Source: Conidiobolus incongruus B7586 (taxonomy: Eukaryota > Entomophthoromycota > Entomophthoromycetes > Entomophthorales > Conidiobolaceae). Taken from it: 13,811 nt of DNA. A model generated the notes under the pieces. That model was given only the letters and a program-made list of their open reading frames with translations. It did no database searches and was not told the DNA's origin. Within the stretch, counting starts at the first letter, position 1, and every line of letters begins with the position of its first letter. The translations under genes were made by a program, and so were the position numbers. The stretch is taken from contig JNEM01006423.1 of NCBI GenBank assembly GCA_000697335.1, forward strand, positions 1 through 13,811, in the 5' to 3' direction. Shown here piece after piece: positions 1 to 7,972 of this stretch.

Positions 1-1102
1 TATTGGTAAAATAATTTTGATTTATAAAAATTTATAATTTTTACTTATAAATAATATATTAAATCTTTTGAATATTCTATTATATTAATATTATAAAGAT
101 TTATTAAAGTTTTAATAAAATATACTAAAATACAAAATTTTCATTATATTAATGAATTTTACAATTAAATGAAATATTATCTAAAATTAATACTATCAAT
201 AAAACATTGCTTTTAAACAATTAAATTAAAAAGCTTCAATTTTTAATTATCAAAAACCTTCAAAATGAGATATTGAATATTTTATAATTATATTTTAAAA
301 TTTGCATTTTGAAAATTATTAATTTTAAATAATCTAATAATAACTGATATTTTAATCTATTAGACAGATTTTGAAAATTGGGTAATTATTATTTGATTAT
401 TAAAATATTCAAAATCATATTTAAATATTTATATTCTTTTTTAAAATTTTGACTATAACTCAATTTATCAAAAGAACACATAAAATATATAAATGTTATA
501 GATTATAATTATATTATGATATTGGGAATATTTATATTGTAATAATCAATAAATTTAATTTATTTAAAATATTTTAAATTCCTCAATCCTTGTGTCAATT
601 TGTCTTTAAAATGTTAATGGCTACAATTGATATATATATATATATATATATTATTGAATTTTTAAAATCTCGTATTTTCTGTTTGGTCGGTGACATACAG
701 GCTATCAACGCATTTTTCAAATTAAATTGACATTAAAAATTTCAAAGTGCGCAAACTTTTCCCCAAAAACCGTAAATTATTTAAATTGGTAATAGGGAAA
801 AAAGTTTCCTTTTTAAATATATTAATTTACAGTTCATTTTATATTGGAGATGAATATACACAAATAATTCTTGTTTTTAATTCATATTTTTGAATTTGTT
901 AAGGTGAATAAATAAAATTAGAGTCATTATTAAATTACTGAATAAAACTGACAAATGCTATGTCCTACTATTTAATTATATTTAGTATTCTCTGAGCCCT
1001 AAAATTTTGTATATTTATTCCAGTTTATAATTATGGTAATTTACACTGTTTCGGTGATAGTAATTCAACGTATATGTATATATTATACCTTAAACACTAT
1101 AA
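1..1102. other. AT-rich intergenic DNA, no gene seen
   Basis: I find no reading frame, tRNA or other RNA gene that I can support on either strand. The stretch contains a perfect TA dinucleotide run at 631-651 and a slightly less AT-rich patch at about 660-800. That patch includes a weak imperfect inverted repeat (AAACTTTTCCC at 753-763 against GGGAAAAAAGTTT at 795-807). Nothing marks it as a gene. Confidence 0.6.
631..651. repeat. TA dinucleotide microsatellite
   Basis: About ten uninterrupted TA units lie inside AT-rich spacer. This is a simple sequence repeat with no visible function. Confidence 0.9.
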
Positions 1103-1624
1103 ATTTTATTAATTATCACCTCAAAAGATCAGGGTAACAAAGCGATTGTATTTTTCATTTGAGCCAGTATTATCACCATTCAAGTCAATATAATCAGACA
1201 ATATTTCGAAAGAAAATTCAATTATAAATTTACTGGATTAAAAGGGATCGATAAAACTGAAATCCAACTCCAAATCCTAAATTTCTACCAATTTGGTACA
1301 AATACTAATCAACATTCACACCATTTAAACAAACAATGAATCAAGTTTTTTATATTGAATTAATTCATGAATTCATTGGATGAAATCCAGGAGGTAGATA
1401 TTTGGTATAGTTTAGAATTGCAAAGTTTTGTTAGGGATCGGAATATATTGGAGTAAGCACTAATTCTGTTTGGGTTAAAAGAGTTTAGATAATTTGTAAA
1501 AATTGTTGAATTGGACTGTTGGAGAAGTGGTATTTGATGGGCTTATGAAGGAGTACTTGTCAACTCCGAGTCAGTTATTCACCGTGACACTAGTGATCAA
1601 AATTGATATATAAATCCGAATTAA
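1103..1624 (+). pseudogene. Decayed coding-like island, possibly a protein kinase-like gene
   Basis: This patch is clearly less AT-rich than its surroundings. A single + strand frame reads through it for 174 codons, broken by about eight stop codons (TGA or TAA only) and with no need for a frame change. One run of 58 codons (1163-1336) has no stop. Near its end the frame gives ESVIHRDTSDQN at about 1565-1603, which resembles the HRD-x-x-x-x-N catalytic loop of protein kinases. Upstream it gives IKFF (about 1340-1351) and LDEIQEVDIWYSLELQS (about 1376-1426), which could be the VAIK strand and helix C, and FVKIVELDCW (about 1493-1522) in the place of the strand before the hinge. The hinge-to-HRD spacing is short for a normal kinase, so the family is a guess; fungal FunK1-type kinases are one option. 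No DFG motif follows. Moderately open frames also exist on the - strand (for example 1121-1231), so even the strand is not certain. If real, the many stops without frameshifts would fit C-to-T type decay. Confidence 0.33.
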
Positions 1625-2509
1625 AGACATATTTTATACAAATTTGTAATCGTTGAATGATTGATATAATTTGATAATAATGAATATATATCAAGTCAAT
1701 AAGGATTTTGTAAAAAATTCTATTCAATATTTAATCCTTTAAAATTTCAATATATTACTAATATATGAGTCATAGAAATTACTGTCATAAATGAATAATA
1801 GTAGTAAATTATATAAATATCAAATGGTTTATATAGATATTGATGTGTTAATATAGAACTTTCAAATTTAAAAAATAATAATGAAAAAGTTATTCCTATA
1901 GCACTCAATTTCTACAATATTATATTAATATTCTGTGTATATCACTGCACTTAAACAATGATATGATATCACTTTAATTCAATATCTCACCAACTAATAT
2001 TTAAATAATTAGATTTAAATGCTATAACCTTAATGAAGTATTTTCTATAAGGTAATTTAACAAAGTCAATCAAATCTTTTTAGATGATATTCAATCATAT
2101 GATTACAAATTCATCATAACATAATAAAATTCTCCATATAATATAATTCTAGAGCTTTTATATAAGATCAACAATCTCAGCCAATCCCAAAAATACCATT
2201 AATATTGGTATCATTGAGATTATAACTGCTAACTAATTGAACCAAAATCTCAACACTCATAAATCAAAATAAAAATCTAATCTATAGTATTCATCCACTA
2301 AAAATCAAGATTTTGGTAAATTAATAATTAGAAAAAGGTCCATAATTAGAAAAGGATATGATTTCATACTTGTGTAAGAAATCGGGTAAACAATTGGATG
2401 AAAACCTATTTGCACCCCCAACCAGACAGACCCTGATACCCAAATTAATATAAATTAAAATAAATTTTTTTGGATCATTTTGATCTTTTTTGTTATTTAT
2501 CATTAATTC
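1625..2509. other. AT-rich intergenic DNA, no gene seen
   Basis: No convincing gene. At 2324-2355 an 18-bp period tandem duplication (ATAATTAGAAAAAGG then ATAATTAGAAAAGG) is visible. At about 2376-2450 there is a short less AT-rich patch inside a 60-codon - strand frame (2321-2503). That frame is partly built from the tandem repeat and an A-rich tract and resembles no family I know, so I do not call it a gene. Confidence 0.55.
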
Positions 2510-2520
2510 TTTTTTTTTTT
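2510..2520. promoter_or_regulatory. Poly(dT) tract upstream of the hydrolase gene
   Basis: An uninterrupted run of 11 T lies about 100 bp upstream of the hydrolase start codon and 30 bp upstream of its TATA box. In fungi such poly(dA:dT) tracts commonly keep promoters free of nucleosomes. A promoter role here is inferred from position only. Confidence 0.35.
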
Positions 2521-2549
2521 AAATCTAATCCAATATATATCAATTTTAA

Positions 2550-2558
2550 TATAAATAG
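2550..2558 (+). promoter_or_regulatory. TATA box of the hydrolase gene
   Basis: TATAAATAG lies 65 bp upstream of the hydrolase ATG at 2623. It is a good TATA match at a plausible distance, but in DNA this AT-rich chance matches are frequent. Confidence 0.4.
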
Positions 2559-2622
2559 ATTAATTCCGTCAGCTTGAGTATTATTTATTCGAAAATATAA
2601 TATAATATAATAATAGTTAGGG

Positions 2623-4187
2623 ATGATTGATTTATTAATGAATTTAATTTGTCAGAGTGGTCAATTTAAAAAACCTTCGACAACGACATCGCGATACTTG
2701 AGTCTAATCACTTTGCAAATTGTCCAATCTATTCCCTTCATACTCAACTATCTGCCCTTCCTCTTCGGCCTCATATCTGCTACGCTGACGAGGTTTTGTT
2801 GGTTGGAGTGGCAGTTCAATAATGAAGTTCATCCGATTTATATTCTCATATTAGTAATTAGCTCCGTGGAAGTATTGTTTTTCATATATTGTTGGAATTC
2901 CAATAAAAAACTCAATCAAGCGCAGTTACCAAAACGTCCTCATTTGAACAAGGAACAGAGGGCGAAAATTATTAAAATGTGTACAGAGTCTATGGTCGAT
3001 AGCGAGTACGTCGCAAAGGGCTGGCTGTCTATGGACAAAGAGCGAATGTTGCCAAATTCCAATTTGAACCGCAATCACGTGCTTGATTGGATTGGTTGGG
3101 CAGTATTCGGAAAATCGACCGCGGAACTCGATAGGGACGAACTGGAAGAAGCTGAAAACTATCTGGTTCAAGCTAATTTGGGCAGATTCTTAAAAGTATC
3201 GCCACTTAAGAATCAACCAACTATCAGGATGTTTAATCAGTTGAAGGTTCCCTTCCAATATATCCCACTTATGGCATATATTGTAGTGTATTTTATCAAG
3301 TATATCGGCTCATTACTATTCAAATTAATGCATTTTAATTACGAAAAAGTTGACGGCATTGATAATATCAGTTATTGGATTAGATTTAATAAAGACTCAA
3401 AAGACCCCCCGATAATATTCTGTCATGGTGTCGGCATTGGTAAGTTGTTTCGATAACGATTTCAATCAATACTTATGCAAATATTTAGGGCCTGTCACCT
3501 ATTCCCTATTTATTTATAGACTAGCGCAAATTTACCCCAACCGCACAATCGTCGTTCTCCAGCTCGACTACCTGAGTATGGGACTGGTAGAGAAACCTGT
3601 ATCGCGAGAGAATCATCTCAAGTTCTTCGATGCGATTTTTCAACGCTACAACTTTGAGTCCGCTCACTGGATATCACACTCCTTCGGCTCTTTTCTTATA
3701 TCTGGTGTTGCCAGTCTACGACCCCAACTGGTGCAAAATTTAACATTTATTGATCCTGTATGCTTCAATTTGTTGGATCCTTACTTAGTGAATCAAGTGT
3801 ATCATGGACCTCTCAAATCCATATCTTTCCAATATATATTGAGATATTTGATCGCTTACGAATTTTCCGTAGTGCGATTCTTTTTGAGGAATTTTTGGTG
3901 GTAAGAAACATTCCAATTTAACCCAATCTAACAATTCACTAATTCTTAACTAAATTAGGGAGGAGATGGTATTCTTCCCCGACTATATGCACCAACTTAA
4001 GGGCCACGTCCAAGTGTACCTCTCTGAGGATGATCTACTCGTAGATTGTAACAGAACTTCCCTATTCTTTAAAAATTATTTCCGATTTGACAATTTCAAT
4101 TACAGTACTCTAAAATCCATTCCCCATGGTGGTTGTCTATGGAATTTGGAATTAATAGACGATCTTTTAATTAATTTAAAACAATAA
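2623..4187 (+). CDS. Membrane-associated alpha/beta hydrolase (probable lipase/esterase), three exons
   Basis: The coding sequence is joined from 2623-3439, 3489-3900 and 3959-4187, giving 1458 nt and 485 residues. The introns (49 and 58 nt) have GTAAGT...TTTAG and GTAAGA...ATTAG ends, and both joins restore the frame. I take the first in-frame ATG; Met6 (2638) is an alternative start. The N-terminal third is hydrophobic (about residues 26-55 and 72-90, probable membrane segments). It is followed by a charged helical region (105-190) and another hydrophobic stretch (213-238). The hydrolase fold begins at about 262. HGVGIG (268-273) is the oxyanion-hole loop, SHSFG (335-339) is the nucleophile elbow with Ser337, SEDDLLVD (432-439) supplies the acid, most likely Asp435, and His466 in PHGG is the catalytic histidine. 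The full triad suggests an active serine hydrolase acting at a membrane, probably on lipid or other esters; the substrate cannot be read. I recall similar uncharacterised AB-hydrolase proteins with N-terminal membrane segments from fungi. Base composition is less AT-rich than the flanks, as expected of a real gene. Confidence 0.9.
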
Positions 4188-4209
4188 TCACAATATCATA
4201 ATCAATGAT

Positions 4210-4215
4210 AATAAA
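4210..4215 (+). terminator. Poly(A) signal of the hydrolase gene
   Basis: A canonical AATAAA starts 23 nt after the TAA stop codon of the hydrolase gene. The spacing gives a short 3' untranslated region, usual in compact fungal genes. Confidence 0.5.
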
Positions 4216-5425
4216 ATTTTTACTAACCTTTTTTCATATATTCTATAGTTTGGTTAATCAGTTGCCAATTCTATATTTGATCCATCGAAAATACTAAAGC
4301 CAAATTAATTAACTATGAGAAAAATATGTCAAAATAATTAATTTTCAAATGATAATTAATTAAATCATATTAAACTTAAAAGCTCCAAATCCTATCCAAG
4401 TTCCATTATTACATATTGAACCACCCAAACTTGAATAGATCCTTCAATTGATGTTGTAATATATTGATCACTGTTAATGATATCAATCTTTTAAATAGAA
4501 TTTTTCTTTATTTGCTACAATTCTTTTTACATTAATTTTTCATGTTAATTATAATGATATAATTTAATATGTTAAACTAGTATTGAGAAATTTCAAAGAT
4601 AGTTATAATTTAATTATTTTTTTTGAATGATTGGATGACAATTTGTTAAATGTGGAAGGAAAATAATCATTTATATAATAATTATTCTATTTAGTATTAG
4701 GTATATCCTTAAATTTGATACTTTTTAGTGTATATAGTTATTGAATAACTTCATTAGTAAGCATATTTACTATCAAGTTAGCACATGAATTTACATAATA
4801 TTCTATATACTTTGCCAATATTTCTTTTAGATAATTTTAGTTTCTTGATTATATTGGAAATATTGGTGCGAACTAACAGGTTTGAATTGGATGATTACTT
4901 GAGAATTTAGAATTTAAGATATAAAGATTCGATTTCAGCTGATATAATGTATTAATTAGTCGAAATTGTGTCTTTATATGTAGCAATTTACAATGAATAT
5001 ATTGATTTCGTCAAACTTACTGAATCTAACTATTCAATATCTTGATAGATTATCATATTTTTCAGGACTTTAACAAGAAAATAACTTCAATGATTTAATA
5101 AATTGTATTCAAATCAATTTGTGTGATTATATAGTTCAATATATTCCAACAAATTAATAGTAAATTTAATAATATAAACGGTGTATTCAATTGAACTCAT
5201 TAATATGAAACCTATTTATATGCTGCCTATAAGATTTAATGAAAAAATAAAATATTTAAAAATCATTTTTATTATATAATATATTGAAATTTTTTATTAT
5301 TAGATAACAATTTATCTATTCTCCAAGAAAATTAATTATCAAGATATATTGTTATTAAATGTTTTCATTTATTCCAATAAGATACTATATATTTGATAAA
5401 TTATTATAAGATTGTAATTTTTAAT
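4216..5425. other. AT-rich intergenic DNA, no gene seen
   Basis: Uniformly AT-rich with frequent stops in all frames. I see no gene, RNA gene or clear repeat. It separates the hydrolase gene from the C-rich island that begins at about 5426. Confidence 0.6.
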
Positions 5426-5753
5426 ATATTGTGGTTACATAAATGGTAACCCGCCCGACCAACTTCATCTCGCGATCTATTACTTTATGGATTCTTAACC
5501 CCAAAAGACCTATCACACCACTTCAAGGTCTCATTCTCCTAGCAACCCAATACATTTCTTTACACAACCTAAAGCCGACATTTGGTCTATAAAAGATACA
5601 CTATCATCATCACCTACGGTCCTCTGTGAAGCCCATTAAACCATTAACAAACCCTAATAAAACACCCTAACCTAAACTATCAAACAGGTCATAAACAAGT
5701 CGCTTCCTTATCTATTATTAACGTACTACTAGCAGTGGGTAGAACTACAATAT
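5426..5753. mobile_element. Candidate short inverted-repeat element (MITE-like), compositionally foreign
   Basis: About 330 bp stand out sharply from the surrounding AT-rich DNA: much higher G+C and strongly C-rich on the + strand. The left edge reads ATATTGTGGTTAC (5426-5438). The right edge, read on the opposite strand, is ATATTGTAGTTCTAC (5739-5753), so the ends form an imperfect inverted repeat (10 of the first 11 bases match, then a two-base gap). TTAAT lies directly outside both ends (5421-5425 and 5754-5758), as a target-site duplication would. Just inside the left end, GGTTAC and GTAACC form a hairpin (5433-5451). The interior has a 49-codon frame from ATG (5443-5592, +) and a further open stretch of 38 codons near 5646-5762. 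Neither resembles a known protein, and no transposase is visible. A small non-autonomous DNA transposon is the best reading. Alternatives are a decayed gene fragment or other inserted sequence. TTAAT is a weak marker in DNA this AT-rich. Confidence 0.35.
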
Positions 5754-6071
5754 TTAATAAAAATTAATATCAACTCAAGTCAATATTAAAAAAGTTTTCC
5801 CTAAATATTTTAAAATATTTCCAAGTTATTAAGAAATAATTAACATTATATAAATTTGTTTTAAGAAAATTAAATAATATTTAAATTTGAATATTTAATA
5901 CTATTAATAAAAACTTAAAATGTATTGATGTGTTATAAACTTTAAAATTCTAAAAAAAGAATAAAATTAATATCATTTTTATTCAGTTTAATAAATAATA
6001 TGACAAATAAAGATATTAAATGTAATATTTTTCAATATATATTTTTTGTCAAATATAAACCCAAAATTAAC
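5754..6071. other. AT-rich spacer, nothing recognised
   Basis: Very AT-rich DNA between the C-rich island and the 3' end of the first secreted-protein gene. No supported feature. Confidence 0.6.
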
Positions 6072-6077
6072 TTTATT
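6072..6077 (-). terminator. Poly(A) signal of secreted-protein gene copy 1
   Basis: TTTATT on the + strand is AATAAA on the - strand. It lies 21 nt after the stop codon of the gene at 6099-6377. The second intact copy has the same signal at nearly the same distance (9939-9944). Confidence 0.5.
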
Positions 6078-6098
6078 AATAATTATTAATTATAAATT

Positions 6099-6377
6099 CT
6101 ATTTAGACTGAGAGAAGAAAGAGTGAAATAAAGCTTTTACAATCTGAATAATCGGGGGTAAAATATTGTTCACGAAGAATCTAGTGATGGAATTGAAATT
6201 TTTGACAACATAGTCAATACCTTTCTTTAGCAGATCGCCTACAAATTGAGCAATTTTATTCGACATATCAGAGGCTTGAGGTGAGTTGTTTTGAGCAAAA
6301 ACTGGCATACATAAGAAGCAAAAAAGCAGAGTGAAGACGATTGCGAATGACTGACTGGCTCTGGTTTGAGTGGACAT
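6099..6377 (-). CDS. Small secreted protein of unknown family, copy 1 (intact)
   Basis: A single-exon gene of 92 residues with an A at -3 of the start codon. Residues 1-28 form a clear signal peptide: a polar N-terminus, a hydrophobic core (about 11-24) and a predicted cut after VFA, before Gln29. The mature chain is about 64 residues and has no cysteine, so it is not a classical disulfide-rich effector or hydrophobin. It opens with a polar stretch containing one possible N-glycosylation site (Asn30). From about 38 to 71 hydrophobic residues recur every three to four positions (I42, F45/V46, L49/L50, I54, V57/V58, F61, I64, F67/F68), the pattern of an amphipathic helix. A Pro74-Pro75 kink precedes a second hydrophobic helix (76-88). 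Lys/Arg exceed Asp/Glu by about four. This suggests a secreted membrane- or interface-active peptide, or one that self-associates; the function is unknown and I recognise no family. Two paralogues lie downstream in the window. The conserved promoter element and TATA box upstream support a real, regulated gene. Confidence 0.85.
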   Translation of the reverse strand: MSTQTRASQSFAIVFTLLFCFLCMPVFAQNNSPQASDMSNKIAQFVGDLLKKGIDYVVKNFNSITRFFVNNILPPIIQIVKALFHSFFSQSK

Positions 6378-6424
6378 TATGTTTATGTTATTTGAATTGA
6401 TGAATTGAATTCACCAGGTGAGTG

Positions 6425-6432
6425 CTTTTATA
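6425..6432 (-). promoter_or_regulatory. TATA box of secreted-protein gene copy 1
   Basis: On the - strand this reads TATAAAAG, a canonical TATA box, 48 bp upstream of the start codon. The paralogue at 9961-10239 has a TATA box at nearly the same distance (51 bp), which supports both. Confidence 0.6.
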
Positions 6433-6455
6433 TCCAAAAAAATATTCAAATGTTG

Positions 6456-6500
6456 TTATCAAAGCATAATACAAATATTCAATTGCATAGTTGCTTGATC
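6456..6500 (-). promoter_or_regulatory. Conserved bipartite upstream element, copy 1
   Basis: This block can be aligned with the upstream regions of the two paralogous copies, although the rest of the flanks cannot. On the + strand it has TCAAAGCATAAT (GCATAAT at 6464-6470), then 13 bp, then TGCATA and GCTT (6493-6496). GCATAAT begins 87 bp from the start codon, as in the other intact copy. It is probably a binding site for a transcription factor that controls the family; the factor is unknown. Confidence 0.6.
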
Positions 6501-7609
6501 ATTGAATTTAATGTTATTTTCAATTCAAATTTCTGCAGAAATTAAATCACTAAATATTTCGGTGTTTAATTCCATGAATAGTCTAAACATTCAATGTCTA
6601 ATATCTTTTGGCTTTAGCATATTATAGAGAAAATGACAACAAGCTATTTGGATATTATTCTTATTTATCCAAAGATAATATATGAAATATATTCAAAATT
6701 AATTGACAATATAATTTTTCAAGAACATGATTATTATATTTATATATTATATTATTGGTGTATTAATTTTTTAACTTTATATATTCATTTCAACTAATTA
6801 ATAATATTTTTCATTTTTACTATATAAATTTAATGTATAGTATTTCAAAAATCATAATACTTATTTTATATTAAAACCTCAATCAATCCAAAGTATATAT
6901 TATTTACCAATATATTAATCAAAATGATATCACTATATATCAATGTTACTACAATATTTATATTCTTAATATTAAATCAAACTTTAAAAGTGTTATTCAG
7001 TTGAATAAATTACTATTTAATATGTTAAATTCAACCATTTATAATTATATTTTCACTTCGAAAACTATACTACATTTTAGAGTATATTTATTATATATTT
7101 AGTATTTTATATATTCAAATGTTAATAGTTTTATCACTTGGATAATTAATATAAATCTAGTGATTTTTAAAATAATATAAAACTGAGAGAAAATTATTAT
7201 ATATAAACGAAAATTGATATAACTAATAGTTAAACAGATAATGTCTAATGAAATAGTAACTGATTCCTTTAAATATTTACAAATAATCAAATCTAAAAAT
7301 TAATATATAGACAAAATATAGTGAGGATGTATTATATCCAATTTGCTATCAAATATTACACTATGTTGAAACTATATAAAGTGAATCGAATACTTGAGTA
7401 TATTACAGCCAATTTCAAAGTATATTTGTTGAATAATAACCTTAAATTTGGTTGATATATCTTGAAATTATATAAATAGTTTAATCGAATATATTAATAA
7501 TACTACAATTTAAGAGCCACATATTGATAATTATTATGACAATATTGATATAATAAGATTGCTAAAATTGGTATTATTATCCAAATCTTTTTTTATGAAA
7601 TTTTGCATA
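6501..7609. other. AT-rich spacer within the secreted-protein cluster
   Basis: Very AT-rich. A 63-codon - strand frame at 7099-7290 is made of AT-rich codons (mostly Ile, Tyr, Leu and Lys) and has no homologue I recognise, so I treat it as chance. Nothing else seen. Confidence 0.6.
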
Positions 7610-7882
7610 ATAGATTTAGGTAAGAAGGCACAAAATGAAGCTTTCACTCTCCATAAGATGGATAGTAAGATATGCTCCACAAAGAAGCTAATGATTGAAT
7701 GGAATTGTTGAAGAGTAAAATTAATCCTGTAAATTAGAATATAAACAATAAAGTGTATAATTTGGTTATTGATGTATAGTCTTGATATGAGTATTTTGTG
7801 CGAACACAGGCATGAATAAGAAGCAAAAGAATAGAGCTAATGCGAGGGAAAATGATTAAATCACTTTGGGTTGAGAAGACAT
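7610..7882 (-). pseudogene. Decayed third copy of the small secreted protein gene
   Basis: This lies between the two intact copies in the same orientation and covers their full length. The signal-peptide end is clearest: near the start it reads MSSQ, then FFCFLFMPVFAQN, against LFCFLCMPVFAQN in the intact copies. The far end still shows AATTCCATT (the NSI position) and GTGAAAGCTT (the VKA position) where the intact copies have equivalents. At least three disabling changes are present, including an early stop within the signal peptide, and the middle is heavily diverged, so no product is expected. The upstream element is still well preserved (7926-7972) but sits about 32 bp closer to the start codon than in the intact copies. 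I see no TATA box between the element and the start codon. The copy therefore looks older than the split between the two intact ones, or free of selection for longer. Confidence 0.8.
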
Positions 7883-7925
7883 GATGAATATTTTGATTTT
7901 GCAATAAAGTAATATTTGTTAAAAT

Positions 7926-7972
7926 TTATGGCTCAAGCATAATCGAAAAATGCAAAGTGCTTAATTGCTTGA
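7926..7972 (-). promoter_or_regulatory. Conserved bipartite upstream element, copy 2 (of the pseudogene)
   Basis: On the + strand this has CTCAAGCATAATCGAAA (GCATAAT at 7937-7943), then TGCTTAATTGCTT ending at 7970. Internal spacing differs from the other two copies by one base. The match to copy 3 (GCATAATCGAAA and TGCTTA) is better than to copy 1. It is preserved although the gene body is broken. Confidence 0.6.

Noticed and set aside
753-807. Imperfect inverted repeat AAACTTTTCCC / GGGAAAAAAGTTT
   Set aside because: The arms differ by two extra A and are separated by about 30 nt. Expected by chance with homopolymer-rich arms.
1121-1290. A - strand frame with F-box- or leucine-rich-looking stretches (for example FEILSDYIDLNGD)
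   Set aside because: It overlaps the + strand island, has internal stops and cannot be extended coherently. The + frame gives motifs in a sensible order over a longer span, so I prefer that, though not firmly.
2321-2503. A 60-codon - strand reading frame, divergent from the hydrolase gene
   Set aside because: Its ends are built from an A-rich tract and an 18-bp tandem duplication. It has no recognisable domain, splice sites or homologue that I know, and only the middle is less AT-rich.
2926-3171. An 81-codon - strand reading frame
   Set aside because: It lies wholly inside exon 1 of the hydrolase on the opposite strand and is an antisense shadow of that exon.
5443-5592. A 49-codon + strand frame starting with ATG in the C-rich island
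   Set aside because: Short, with no recognised domain, and its length is easily explained by the locally lower A+T, which makes stops rarer. I record it only as part of the island.
7099-7290. A 63-codon - strand reading frame
   Set aside because: Composed almost entirely of AT-rich codons with strong Ile/Tyr/Leu bias, in a spacer of the same composition. No promoter or family support.
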